This document shows, one piece after another, positions 7,816 through 15,471 of a DNA stretch of 64,000 nt (within the stretch, counting starts at the first letter, position 1; each line of letters begins with the position of its first letter). The translations under genes were made by a program, and so were the position numbers. Below the pieces are notes generated by a model. That model saw only the letters and a list, made by a program, of their open reading frames with translations. It searched no databases and was not told where the DNA came from. Source of the DNA: Nocardioides soli (lineage in GTDB: Bacteria; Actinomycetota; Actinomycetes; Propionibacteriales; Nocardioidaceae); NCBI RefSeq assembly GCF_014191495.1, contig NZ_JACHWR010000001.1, positions 806,001 to 870,000 on the forward strand, in the 5' to 3' direction.

Positions 7816-8961
7816 ATGGCCTGGGAACCCCCCGAGCTCCCCGAGGATCAGGACGAGGTCATCGGACGGATCCTCGATAACCTCCAGGACCGCATGGACG
7901 GCTGGGCGCCCTACGACGGGCAGCCCGAGGTTGCCCTGGCGCAGGAGATCGGCCGAGAGACGGTCGTGGTCAACGCCCGGATGCGGGACCAGATCGAGTA
8001 CGCGGTCGCCGGGATCGGCAGCACGGTCTTCGACGTGCCGTATGCGCTGGCCACGACCGCTGCGATCAGCGTGCAGCTCACCGTGACCGGCACCGGCGTG
8101 GTGGTCCCGGACGGGTTCATGGTCACCGGCACCAACCCGGTCGGTGAGGACGTGAACTTCGTGCTCCTCGAGCCCGTCACCGCCGCCACGACCACCCCGG
8201 TGGTGACCATGCACGCCGCGGACGCCGGGTCTGCCGGCAACGGCGTCCCCGTGGGGCCGCTCTCGATCATCACCGCGACCTCCACCGTGATCACCGCGTC
8301 CGCAGTCACGGCCTCCGCTGGTGGCTCCGACGACGAGCTGCGCGACACCTACCTCGACCGCCTCGTATCCCGACTGTCGGTACTGCGCCCCGGTGGGGTG
8401 CTGGCCGCGGACATGGCCGCCCTCGCACGCACCGTCCCCGGCGTCACCCGGGCACTGGGGATCGACAACTACGACGCGCTGTCGGAGGCCATCGACGCCG
8501 AGAAGACCGTGTCCGTGTTCGTCATCGACAACGTCGGGGCGCCGGTCTCGGTCGGGGTCAAGGCCGACGTGCAGGACGCCCTGGAGGCGGTCCGGGAGCC
8601 GGGGTTCGTGATCTACGTCGAGGATCCGACGTACACCGCGGTGGATGTCGTCTACGACGTGGTCGCCGACGCTGGGGCCGATCCGGGCGAGGTGGCCGCG
8701 GCGATCGAGGCGGCGGTGCTCGCCTACCTCGACCCCGCGACGTGGGGCACCACCGTGGATGACGACACCACCTGGCAGGCCGCTGGCATCGTGCGTCTTT
8801 TCGACGTCGCCGCCACCATCGGCCGCGTTCCCGGGGTGGCGGCGATCGTGTCGGTCACCCTCAACGGCGCCGCGGCGGATGCCGTGCTGGCGGGCCCGGC
8901 CGCGCTCCCCGCCCCGGCTGACGCCGTCGATCCGACCACGGTCGCCGGGACGGTCTCCTGA
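7816..8961 (+). CDS. baseplate J-like (gpJ) wedge protein
   Basis: The 381-residue product starts one base after the gpW stop. Typical gpJ features are an N-terminal helix region (QEIGRETVVVNARMRDQIEYAV) and beta repeats in the middle (VVPDGFMVTGTNPVGEDVNFVLLEPV, the common V-P-x-G-x-x-x-x-x-x-G-x-x-F motif). The GGSDDELRDTYLDRLVSRLSVLRPGG segment is diagnostic for Baseplate_J proteins (G-x-D-x-E-x-x-x-x-x-R). It is the main wedge subunit that reshapes on contraction. Its stop overlaps the next ATG (TGATG-type junction at 8959-8963). Confidence 0.88.
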   Translation: MAWEPPELPEDQDEVIGRILDNLQDRMDGWAPYDGQPEVALAQEIGRETVVVNARMRDQIEYAVAGIGSTVFDVPYALATTAAISVQLTVTGTGVVVPDGFMVTGTNPVGEDVNFVLLEPVTAATTTPVVTMHAADAGSAGNGVPVGPLSIITATSTVITASAVTASAGGSDDELRDTYLDRLVSRLSVLRPGGVLAADMAALARTVPGVTRALGIDNYDALSEAIDAEKTVSVFVIDNVGAPVSVGVKADVQDALEAVREPGFVIYVEDPTYTAVDVVYDVVADAGADPGEVAAAIEAAVLAYLDPATWGTTVDDDTTWQAAGIVRLFDVAATIGRVPGVAAIVSVTLNGAAADAVLAGPAALPAPADAVDPTTVAGTVS

Positions 8962-9686
8962 TGAGCGTCGCCGAGCGCGTTGTCGACGGACTCGGGCCCG
9001 CGTTCCAGAAGGCCGCGGGGCCGGTGCTCGACGACCTCGCCGGCGGGCTGACCAGCGAACTGGAGACTGCCGACCTGCTCGCCACTCCGACACCGGGCGG
9101 TTGGTCGGCCGCGTTCGACCTCGTCACCACCCCGGACCCGGCGTGGCTCGGGTCAGCGACCGGCACCACGGTGCCTGCTGGTCTCACTCTTGAGGAGCAG
9201 CGCGCCTACGTGAGGGAGCGGCCCGCGTGGCGCCGCGGGAGCCTCGACGCGATGGCCTCCGCGGTCCGGACGCTCCTCGCCGCGCCGAGCCGTGTCGGGT
9301 TCGCCGAGCGGCACGACGCCAACGCCTGGCGCCTGCGGATCCTCGTCTACGCCGCAGACGCGAGCGGCATCACCGAGGCCCAAGTTCTCGCCGCAGCCGC
9401 GACACAGAAGCCGGTCGGCCTGGTCCTCGACGGCGTGACCGTCGTGCCCGCGGTCACCTACGACGACCTCGCCGGGATGTACGACGACTACGCCGCACTC
9501 GAAGTCGAGGGGTGGGGCTACCCGCTCACCCTCGAAGACGACATCCCCGGCATTCGCTGGTGGAGGCCCGCATCCCGCATCACCCGGTACGCCCGGACGC
9601 GCGTGATCGCTCCGACCTACGCCGAGCGCAGCGCACGGTTCCCGACCTACCGCAGCAGCCGAGACCACGACCCGCAGGAGGCCTGA
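8961..9686 (+). CDS. tail protein I-like baseplate protein
   Basis: This 241-residue protein directly follows gpJ, the canonical place of gpI. It has a segment LEEQRAYVRERPAWRRGSLDAMASAVRTLLA, matching the gpI family signature in which an R-G-S/T-x-x-x-I/L helix sits after an L-P-x-x-x-x-x region. The C-terminus (WWRPASRITRYARTRVIAPTYAERSARFPTYRSS) is basic. It probably completes the wedge and anchors fibre proteins. Coupling to gpJ by overlap supports stoichiometric expression. Confidence 0.7.
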   Translation: MSVAERVVDGLGPAFQKAAGPVLDDLAGGLTSELETADLLATPTPGGWSAAFDLVTTPDPAWLGSATGTTVPAGLTLEEQRAYVRERPAWRRGSLDAMASAVRTLLAAPSRVGFAERHDANAWRLRILVYAADASGITEAQVLAAAATQKPVGLVLDGVTVVPAVTYDDLAGMYDDYAALEVEGWGYPLTLEDDIPGIRWWRPASRITRYARTRVIAPTYAERSARFPTYRSSRDHDPQEA

Positions 9687-9687
9687 C

Positions 9688-10143
9688 ATGCCCACCACAC
9701 CGGCTTTCGAGCTTCCATATCCCGGCCCCGGCTCCCCAGACAACGTCCCTGCCGACCTCTACGCGCTCGCAGGTCGGCTCGAGGAACTGCTCCCGACCTC
9801 GGGCACCTACGAGCCGACCCTGACGTTGGTCGACAGAGCAGCCTCGGCAACCACGCCCGCCCCGTGGCTGTGGAGCCGCATTGGGGACATCGTGACCGTC
9901 GACGGACAGATCCAGATCACCCCGTCCACTACCGGTCAGGTGTCAGTCGACGCCTCCCTGCCAGTGCCGTCGAACCTCGCTGCGAACGGTGATCTGAGTG
10001 GCGTCATGGGGTCAGGCGTGAGTAGTGCGACGGCGGGCTTGGTCGTGGCATACAGCATCCAAGACCGCGCGCGCCTCCAGTTCGTCGCGGCCTCGACCAC
10101 CGCGGTCTACTTCGGCGTCCACTTCGCCTACAGGGTGATCTGA
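9688..10143 (+). CDS. small tail-tip / fibre-like protein, unknown
   Basis: This 151-residue product starts at ATG 9688 after AGGAGG (9677-9682). Its N-terminus (MPTTPAFELPYPGPGSPDNVPADLYALAGRLEEL) resembles the short anchoring heads of fibre proteins, with F-x-L-P-Y-P-x-x-x-D-x-x-x-x-x seen in several actinophage tail-tip proteins. The remainder is Ser/Thr/Val-rich beta structure (DIVTVDGQIQITPSTTGQVSVDASLPVPSN) ending in VYFGVHFAYRVI, as in C1q-like or trimeric knob domains. No enzyme motif is present. It is a plausible short receptor-binding or adaptor protein. Confidence 0.45.
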   Translation: MPTTPAFELPYPGPGSPDNVPADLYALAGRLEELLPTSGTYEPTLTLVDRAASATTPAPWLWSRIGDIVTVDGQIQITPSTTGQVSVDASLPVPSNLAANGDLSGVMGSGVSSATAGLVVAYSIQDRARLQFVAASTTAVYFGVHFAYRVI

Positions 10144-10153
10144 GGTTCGGCGC

Positions 10154-10537
10154 GTGAGCGAATACGTCGTCGGAGCCCTGATCACGGCCGCGGGCGCGGT
10201 GCTGCTGTTCGTCCTCAACCGGATGTTCGGCACCGACTCGTCAGCCTCGGTCGCGAACCAGTGGAAGGAGTGGTCGCACGAGCAGGGTCAACGCATCATC
10301 GATGAGCGCCTTCGAGTCGACGGCCTTGAGCAGCGCGTCGACGAGCTCGAGAAGGATCTGGCCGCCGAGCGAGAGTCCAACCGGGTTCTGACCCAGCGCA
10401 ACGAGCGCCAGTCGTCGATGCTCACGTCCCTGATCCGGTGGGCGATCCTCCTGCGCGATGAGGTCGTGCGGCTCGGCGGCCAGGTGCCGCCCGCGCCCGT
10501 CGAGGTCGAGAACGCGCTGACGACCCTCGACCCGTAG
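10154..10537 (+). CDS. membrane-anchored coiled-coil phage protein
   Basis: This 127-residue protein starts at GTG 10154. Residues 4-24 are one clear membrane helix (YVVGALITAAGAVLLFVLNRMFG). About residues 45-85 are a charged heptad-rich coiled coil (EEWSHEQGQ region, then VDELEKDLAAERESNRVLTQRNERQ), and a second weakly hydrophobic helix (SLIRWAILLRDEVVRL) follows. One membrane anchor plus a coiled coil just before the endolysin fits a lysis accessory protein (holin- or spanin-like), but spanins are not expected without an outer membrane. Function unknown. Confidence 0.5.
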   Translation: MSEYVVGALITAAGAVLLFVLNRMFGTDSSASVANQWKEWSHEQGQRIIDERLRVDGLEQRVDELEKDLAAERESNRVLTQRNERQSSMLTSLIRWAILLRDEVVRLGGQVPPAPVEVENALTTLDP

Positions 10538-10584
10538 CCCTCCGCTCCACTCTCCGCGTCGCGCTGCTGCTCGACGCCATCTCC

Positions 10585-10620
10585 AAGCGAACTCCAAGCA
10601 CAGGCAGGGCTTGGAATTCG
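10585..10620 (+). other. imperfect hairpin between the coiled-coil gene and endolysin
   Basis: The arms GCGAACTCCAAGC and GCTTGGAATTCG pair over 11 of 12 positions with a nine-base loop (10600-10608). There is no T-run after it, so it is a weak terminator candidate. It lies 27 bases upstream of the endolysin start and could instead tune read-through into, or mRNA stability of, the lysis genes. Confidence 0.4.
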
Positions 10621-10646
10621 TCCGCTTGCCCGAAGGAGGCATCCAA

Positions 10647-11192
10647 ATGCCCACTCCCAACCCGCTGGCCATCGTCACGTTCCGTGGTCGTCGCATGGAC
10701 CGCAAGACCGCCACGGCGCTGGCCATCGCCGAGCAGCGCCTTGGCTACGAGCTGACCGTCACGCAGGGCTGCTACAACACGGGCGGCGTCTCGGCTTCAG
10801 CGGGCACCCACGATCGCGGCGGCGTCGTCGACCTCGCACCCTACGACCACGTGCACAAGGTCAAGGTGCTGCGCGACCTAGGGTTCGCCGCCTGGTACCG
10901 CCCCGCGATCGCCGGACTGTGGCCCGCGCACATCCACGCCGTGATGATCGGACACCAGGATCTCGCGCCCTCTGCCGCACGTCAGGTCCCGGCCTACCTG
11001 GCCGGGCGCGACGGGCTCACGGGCAACCGGCTCGACGCCAACGCCTACCGGCCGGACGTAGAGCCGTTCGACTTCGCAGCCGCCTGGCGTGACGGGCTGC
11101 TCCGGCAACGCATCAAGGGCATCAAGGCGCGACGGAAGACGTTGGCCGACAAGGCATCGCGGCTCAAGTCGCAGATCACCTACAGGCGTTGA
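10647..11192 (+). CDS. endolysin: M15-family-like D,D/L,D peptidase
   Basis: The ATG at 10647 is preferred because GAAGGAGG (10632-10639) lies eight bases upstream. The 181-residue protein shows the zinc-binding pattern of M15/VanY-type peptidases: GTHDRGGVVDLAP gives H55 and D62, and WPAHIHAVMIGH gives the third ligand near H97. It would cleave peptidoglycan peptide bonds to release phage. The C-terminal 40 residues are Arg/Lys-rich (RQRIKGIKARRKTLADKASRLKSQ), which may bind the wall. No signal peptide is seen, so it needs a holin. Confidence 0.7.
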   Translation: MPTPNPLAIVTFRGRRMDRKTATALAIAEQRLGYELTVTQGCYNTGGVSASAGTHDRGGVVDLAPYDHVHKVKVLRDLGFAAWYRPAIAGLWPAHIHAVMIGHQDLAPSAARQVPAYLAGRDGLTGNRLDANAYRPDVEPFDFAAAWRDGLLRQRIKGIKARRKTLADKASRLKSQITYRR

Positions 11193-11194
11193 CC

Positions 11195-11866
11195 GTGGCA
11201 CTCCTGGTCACCGCCAACCTCGGCCGCGGCGCCGACACCGCCGAGTTCCTCCGCAACGTCCGCGCGATCGACGCTGAGGCTGGGTCCGGTGCGGTCATCG
11301 GCTTCCAGGAGATCGACGAGGACGACCGCCCCGACGAGCACGGCGCTCTCCGCCACGTCCTCGGCCGCGCGTTCTCCTTCACCAACTGGCACACCCGCGT
11401 GCCCATCGGTTACGGCCGGCGGTGGAAGCGCAAGCGCAGCCAGGCCATCAGCGCGTCCGCCGGTCTCTTCCGACTCTCGCCCGCGCGAGTCATCTCAGAG
11501 GCCGTTCTTGTCCACGATCGCGGTCTCGAGCTCGTCGTGCTGAACGTCCACTTCCCTCGCAACGACCCGCGACTGCTCTCCCGGTGGCGCTCGGTCGACG
11601 CCAAGCTCCGCAAGCGCATCGCGCACTGGCACGCCCGCGGGCGCACGGTCGTCTGGCTGGGTGACGCCAATCGGGGCCGCCTCGGCCCGATGCATCCGTT
11701 GGAGCAGACGCTCGCACACGACGGCCTCGACTGGATCCGCGTCATCAAACACCCCGCCGGCGCCCAGGTACGCCGGACTGACACCGGGACGGTCGACCTG
11801 ACCATCGACGGCCACGACGCCCTGTGGGCACGCGTGGACCTGCACACCCCGAAGGAGCACCGATGA
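11195..11866 (+). CDS. endonuclease/exonuclease/phosphatase-fold protein
   Basis: The 223-residue product (GTG at 11195; a TTG at 11189 overlaps the endolysin stop) carries the ordered motifs of the EEP superfamily. These are ANLGRG near the start, GFQEIDEDD (metal-binding Glu), LVVLNVHFPR (N-x-H), VVWLGDANRG (G-D-x-N) and TIDGHDALWARV (catalytic D-H near the end). Members cleave DNA, RNA or phosphodiesters in lipids. No signal peptide is visible. It sits between the endolysin and a holin-like gene, an odd place for a nuclease; host DNA degradation or membrane phospholipid attack at lysis are both possible. Confidence 0.65.
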   Translation: MALLVTANLGRGADTAEFLRNVRAIDAEAGSGAVIGFQEIDEDDRPDEHGALRHVLGRAFSFTNWHTRVPIGYGRRWKRKRSQAISASAGLFRLSPARVISEAVLVHDRGLELVVLNVHFPRNDPRLLSRWRSVDAKLRKRIAHWHARGRTVVWLGDANRGRLGPMHPLEQTLAHDGLDWIRVIKHPAGAQVRRTDTGTVDLTIDGHDALWARVDLHTPKEHR

Positions 11867-12099
11867 ACGACCAGACCGCCACCACCATCGACAAGATCAT
11901 CACCGCCGGCAAGGCGCTCGCCGCCATGCTGGTCTGCGCCGCGGCGTACCTCGTCGGGATCCTCTCCGGCGACCAGACCCTCGCGGACGTCACCACCGTC
12001 CAGTGGCTCGGCCTCGTCGTCTTCATGGGCGGCGCCTACGGCCTGACGTACTCGACCCCGAAGCGCGTCGGTCGCCGTGGCCGCGCGATCGACGAGTAG
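11863..12099 (+). CDS. holin-like two-helix membrane protein
   Basis: This 78-residue protein starts at ATG 11863, overlapping the previous stop, behind GAAGGAG (11851-11857). It has two membrane helices (about residues 17-35, ALAAMLVCAAAYLVGILSG, and 46-64, WLGLVVFMGGAYGLTYST) and a basic tail (PKRVGRRGRAIDE). That is class II holin architecture. It follows the endolysin as in many actinophages. It would form the lesion that lets the signal-less endolysin reach the wall. Confidence 0.65.
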   Translation: MNDQTATTIDKIITAGKALAAMLVCAAAYLVGILSGDQTLADVTTVQWLGLVVFMGGAYGLTYSTPKRVGRRGRAIDE

Positions 12100-12103
12100 T
12101 TCC

Positions 12104-12226
12104 GTGCTCTCCCGCCCGGCGCGCCTGGTCCTGGGGATCGGGATCGGCTCACTCATCCAGCCCGCAATGGCTGTCGGGGCGTGGCTGCTCTGGCAGGTCC
12201 AGTCCCGTCCCGCTCGCACCCGCTAG
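12104..12226 (+). CDS. very small membrane protein (40 residues), possible second holin/lysis regulator
   Basis: A GTG start five bases after the holin stop opens a 40-codon frame, MLSRPARLVLGIGIGSLIQP then AMAVGAWLLWQVQSRPARTR, ending TAG at 12224-12226. The ends are Arg-rich and the centre (about residues 8-31) is a single hydrophobic helix. The frame exactly fills the gap between the holin and the tail fibre, whose ribosome site (GGAGA) overlaps its stop. There is no strong ribosome site of its own, so translation would depend on coupling. It may be an antiholin-like or accessory lysis peptide. Confidence 0.45.
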   Translation: MLSRPARLVLGIGIGSLIQPAMAVGAWLLWQVQSRPARTR

Positions 12227-12235
12227 GAGATCCTC

Positions 12236-13777
12236 GTGCCTGAGATCGTCAACGGCATCACCGTCCCCGTCGACGGCGACCCGATCAACCTGCCCGGCGA
12301 CCTCAAGACGTTCGCGGAGGACATCGGGACCGCGGCTCAGGAAGCTGGTGCGGCGGCAGCGGTCGGGTACGCGAGCTCGCTGGACGACGCGAAGGTGAGC
12401 GCCCTCCTCGACGACCAGGGCACCGAGACCGCTTCCGCGCTGTCGGCCTCGATTGGCGCGGTCGGCGGTGGTCTGTTCATGCCCCAGGGATACGGCGCCC
12501 GGGCGCTCGCGTCGAAGTGCGCCATCGGCGTCAACGCCGCCGTGGGGATCGCGGGTGACTCCACGGCCGACAAGCCCTACGAGTACCTGCAGATGGGGCT
12601 CGCGGCGTTCATCAAGCAGTTTCCCCGGCAGTCGGCCGACCGCTACGAATGGGATGGCACCAGCGCCTATGGGACACCGCAGCCGATCCTCACTGGCATC
12701 ACCGCGCGCACCGTAGTCATGCGCGACGAGTTCGACCGGTCCGCCGCGGACCTCGTAGGCTCAACGCCCAATGTTGGTGTCGTATGGTTCGCGATCGGCA
12801 ACGGTGCCGGCGACTGGGAACTGAACGGGTCTGCATGCGTCGCGACCGCCGACGCCACATCTGGCTCGGTCTTCACGACCGTCGTCGCTGGCGACGGCGA
12901 GCTGGTCGCCAACCTCACCCTCGCAGCCAACGACGCCCCCCGTTTCGTCGTCAAGCGCGTCAACGACTCGAACCGCATCCGCATCGACGTCCAGCGCAAC
13001 AGCTCCGGCCAGTACCGCCTCCAGCTCTGGAAGTTCATCGGCGGCGTGCAGACCGCGATTGCCACCTCCGAGTACTTCTTCCACAACACCGCCGTCACGA
13101 CATTCGACGTGACCTGCCGCGTGGTCGGCACCCGCGTGACCGGCTCGGTCAACGGTCAGTACATCGGCGGCACCCTCTCGACCGACGACGTCACCGCCCT
13201 CTCAACCGGAACGGGGGTCGGCCTGGAAGGCGCCAACCGGGGCGCAGCGATCATCAACCGCATGGAGTGGGCCACAGTCACGGCGGCCACCAGTTCGGGC
13301 GCGGTGGCCATCTACAACGGCTCCAAGTCTGGGTCGATCCTCTCTTATCAGGAGGGCGTCATCTCGACCCTGTTCCCCTCTGGCACGTTGCTCGACGTGG
13401 CGATCGTGAACTCCGGGCACAACTACGGGTCTGGGTCGGCCTCCTCCTACCTTGTGGCGATCGACTCCTTCATTGAGACACTGCGCACCGTGCAGCCTGA
13501 CTGCGGCGTCGTCATCGCCTCGCAGAACCCCGAGGTGTCTCCCGCGCCCAACGTCGCCGCCCACGCGGCTCGGAACGCTGCACTGCCCGGGTACGCCGCA
13601 GTCAGGGGCTACGGCTACATCCCGAGCTGCGAGACCTTCGCGACCATGCTCTCCATCGGGCCGGCTTACATGCAGTCCGATGGCGTGCACCCGACCGGGG
13701 GCTCCGAGGGTGGCGCCGGCGTCCAGTCAGCGGCCGTGATCACCTACCTGAACCGACTCGCCGGCCTCGCGGCCTAG
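12236..13777 (+). CDS. tail fibre/tailspike-like SGNH hydrolase with nested beta-sandwich domain
   Basis: This 513-residue protein starts at GTG 12236 behind GGAGA. The first 80 residues are a helical anchor (GDLKTFAEDIGTAAQEAGAA). SGNH/GDSL hydrolase motifs are then split: VGIAGDSTAD at about 105-112 (Ser109), SGHNYGSG at about 400 (the G-x-N block) and SDGVHPTGG near the end (Asp482, His485). Between Ser and Asn, about residues 160-345 read as a lectin-like jelly roll (DEFDRSAADLVG, GDWELNGSACVAT, NRIRIDVQRNSSGQYRLQLWKF). SGNH enzymes deacylate sugars or lipids, so it probably trims host surface glycan on adsorption. Confidence 0.7.
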   Translation: MPEIVNGITVPVDGDPINLPGDLKTFAEDIGTAAQEAGAAAAVGYASSLDDAKVSALLDDQGTETASALSASIGAVGGGLFMPQGYGARALASKCAIGVNAAVGIAGDSTADKPYEYLQMGLAAFIKQFPRQSADRYEWDGTSAYGTPQPILTGITARTVVMRDEFDRSAADLVGSTPNVGVVWFAIGNGAGDWELNGSACVATADATSGSVFTTVVAGDGELVANLTLAANDAPRFVVKRVNDSNRIRIDVQRNSSGQYRLQLWKFIGGVQTAIATSEYFFHNTAVTTFDVTCRVVGTRVTGSVNGQYIGGTLSTDDVTALSTGTGVGLEGANRGAAIINRMEWATVTAATSSGAVAIYNGSKSGSILSYQEGVISTLFPSGTLLDVAIVNSGHNYGSGSASSYLVAIDSFIETLRTVQPDCGVVIASQNPEVSPAPNVAAHAARNAALPGYAAVRGYGYIPSCETFATMLSIGPAYMQSDGVHPTGGSEGGAGVQSAAVITYLNRLAGLAA

Positions 13778-15011
13778 GGGCGGCGGCCTCCCAGTGACCG
13801 CTGCGTGCGCGCCAGGTTGGCTGCGAAACCTCCGGTTCAGGTTCGGGCTTTGGCTCGAGCTTCGGTGCGTCGACCTCGGCGCGCGTTAGCGAGTAGGCGA
13901 GGCCGATCGCACACCAGGCGGGGATGCTCGCGAGGAGACCGTTCTGAAACGCCAGCACCTCGGTGGAGTTATGCACGACGAACATCAGGAACAACGCCGC
14001 GCCAAACCGGCCGGACGCCTGCCGCGATGTCGCCACCGTCTTCCAGACCGTCAGCAGCACAAACGCGACCAGCGCGAGGCCGAACACCCCGAGTTGGAGA
14101 TAGGTCTGCATGTAGAAGCTGTGGGACGACAGGTCCGTAGGCAGGAAGTCTCCCGGCAGCGACCCAACACCGAGGCCGAACCACTGGCCGTCCTGGTCGA
14201 CGCGGCGAGTGATGTAGGGCCAGAGCCAATCGCGACCTGATAGCGCGCGGCGACCCGACTCGGCGGTGATGCGCTGCGAGATCTCGATCGCCAGCCGGTT
14301 CGCGTGGGCGTTGAGGAAGTACCACGTGATCGCCCAGATGGTGCCCACGGCCCCGATCAGACCGACAAGCCAAAACACCTTGGGTCGCAGCGCCGTAGCG
14401 CCCCAGTAGGCCAGCATCAGGATCAGGGTGAACCCGATCATGCTGCGAAAGTCCATCCGGAGCGCCAGGACGCCGGTCATGGCGAACACTGCGGACGTGT
14501 AGAACCAGGCGTTGTGCGGCTTGCGCACGATCAGGAGCAGCGCCCCCAGGGTGAGGAGGTAGACGATCGATCCGCCGACGATGTTCTTCGGTAGGCCTGA
14601 CCCGGCCGACCCGACGATGCCGCCGACGATTAGCACGAAAGCCCCCAGTCGGAACAACGAGTACCCGAGCATCTCCTTGCCATAGGCCGCGAACAGGAGC
14701 AGCGTGCCGCCGGCCGCCACGGTGCTGATGGTGTGCCGGTAACCCTGCGTCGGGTCCTCGGAGAACAGAAGGGTCCCGATCAGGTAGACACTCATGAGGG
14801 TGAAGACCGCGGCCGAGAGGCGTGGGATACGGCTGGCACGACTCAGGATCGGGATAAGGGACGTAATCGCCGCGCCGGCCATCACGAGGTCACTGCCCTC
14901 AGGGCTAACCCCGTTCACCGCCGGCACGGAGATGAACATCAGCCCGACCACGGCGGCGAGCAACCGCAAGTCGGTCAGGTCCGGCTGTTGCCGTGTGGTG
15001 CTGATGGACAT
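13740..15011 (-). CDS. O-antigen ligase/polymerase-like (Wzy/WaaL-type) membrane protein
   Basis: This minus-strand protein has about 10-11 membrane helices and a large extracytoplasmic loop containing SGRRALSGRDWLWPYITRRVDQDGQWFGLGVGSLPGDF. That loop holds the R-x-x-x-W / G-x-G pattern of the O-antigen ligase (Wzy_C) superfamily, followed by HSFYMQTYLQLGVFGLALV, whose conserved His fits the family. I chose the ATG at 15011 (MSISTTRQQPDLTD) over an upstream GTG at 15062 because a GGGAAG lies about nine bases before it. The C-terminus is Pro/Glu/Arg-rich and cytoplasmic, and its last 38 bases run antisense to the tail fibre end. It is probable lysogenic-conversion cargo that alters surface polysaccharide. 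Confidence 0.65.
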   Translation of the reverse strand: MSISTTRQQPDLTDLRLLAAVVGLMFISVPAVNGVSPEGSDLVMAGAAITSLIPILSRASRIPRLSAAVFTLMSVYLIGTLLFSEDPTQGYRHTISTVAAGGTLLLFAAYGKEMLGYSLFRLGAFVLIVGGIVGSAGSGLPKNIVGGSIVYLLTLGALLLIVRKPHNAWFYTSAVFAMTGVLALRMDFRSMIGFTLILMLAYWGATALRPKVFWLVGLIGAVGTIWAITWYFLNAHANRLAIEISQRITAESGRRALSGRDWLWPYITRRVDQDGQWFGLGVGSLPGDFLPTDLSSHSFYMQTYLQLGVFGLALVAFVLLTVWKTVATSRQASGRFGAALFLMFVVHNSTEVLAFQNGLLASIPAWCAIGLAYSLTRAEVDAPKLEPKPEPEPEVSQPTWRARSGHWEAAAPRPRGRRVGSGR

Positions 15012-15078
15012 CGCAGCTGATCTTCCCACAGCCGAAACCGGAACTGTCGCGGTTCCCGTCACAAGGCCGGAACTGGCC

Positions 15079-15312
15079 TCACCTACAGCCGGGCTCCCTC
15101 ACGGGCAGATCCCCATCCAGCGGGCCCAACCAGGTCGTATGCCGATACAGGCTCCGCCACAGCGCCAGAGCAGCAGCCGCCTCCTCGCCGGTCTCGACCC
15201 CGAGGTCCTCACAGAAGCGAGCGAACTCGGCCAGCGGGTTCCTCCCCGACAGGTAGTCCGGGAATGGGCCGTCCAGAGTAGTCACGTCACCCAGCGTGAC
15301 CCCCACAGCCAC
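15079..15312 (-). CDS. small hypothetical prophage protein
   Basis: This 77-residue frame (MAVGVTLGDVTTLDGPFPDY) is globular-looking, acidic and mixed in composition, with a helix FARFCEDLGVETGEEAAAALALWRSLYRH, unlike the Arg/Pro-rich shadows of the region. It lies just upstream (in minus-strand sense) of the O-antigen-ligase-like gene and may be its operon partner. No family is recognised. Confidence 0.4.
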   Translation of the reverse strand: MAVGVTLGDVTTLDGPFPDYLSGRNPLAEFARFCEDLGVETGEEAAAALALWRSLYRHTTWLGPLDGDLPVREPGCR

Positions 15313-15382
15313 TCACCACGACCCGTGCCGAGACGATCCGGCGAAACCGACCCCGGAACTTGTCACCCGCGTGAGCAACAAG

Positions 15383-15413
15383 CCGCCCCGTCCTCCACGT
15401 GAGGGCGGGGCGG
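15383..15413. terminator. strong hairpin, probable bidirectional terminator
   Basis: The arms CCGCCCCG+CCTC and GAGG+CGGGGCGG form a 12-bp GC stem with one bulge and a five-base loop. Flanking runs are only moderately T/A-rich (TTCG on one side, CTTGTTG on the other strand). It isolates the O-antigen-ligase-like transcription unit from the gene at 15590-16159. Confidence 0.55.
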
Positions 15414-15433
15414 TTCGTCGCGTCCGGACGACG

Positions 15434-15471
15434 AAGCCGCCCCCTCCCAGCCAACGAGAGGAGGCGGCTTT
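15434..15471. terminator. second hairpin terminator with AAGCCGCC stem
   Basis: AAGCCGCC (15434-15441) pairs with GGCGGCTT (15463-15470), extended inside by CCTC/GAGG, and is followed by T on the plus strand; on the minus strand the stem end also gives TT. It sits 21 bases from the first hairpin, making a tandem insulator immediately before the CRISPR-like repeats. Confidence 0.55.

Noticed and set aside
1..13777. Interpretation as a tailocin (phage tail-like bacteriocin) instead of a prophage
   Set aside because: The tail module alone would fit, but the attR-like tRNA scar, cargo genes and virion morphogenesis gene at the left edge favour a prophage; head genes lie outside the window, so it is not fully excluded.
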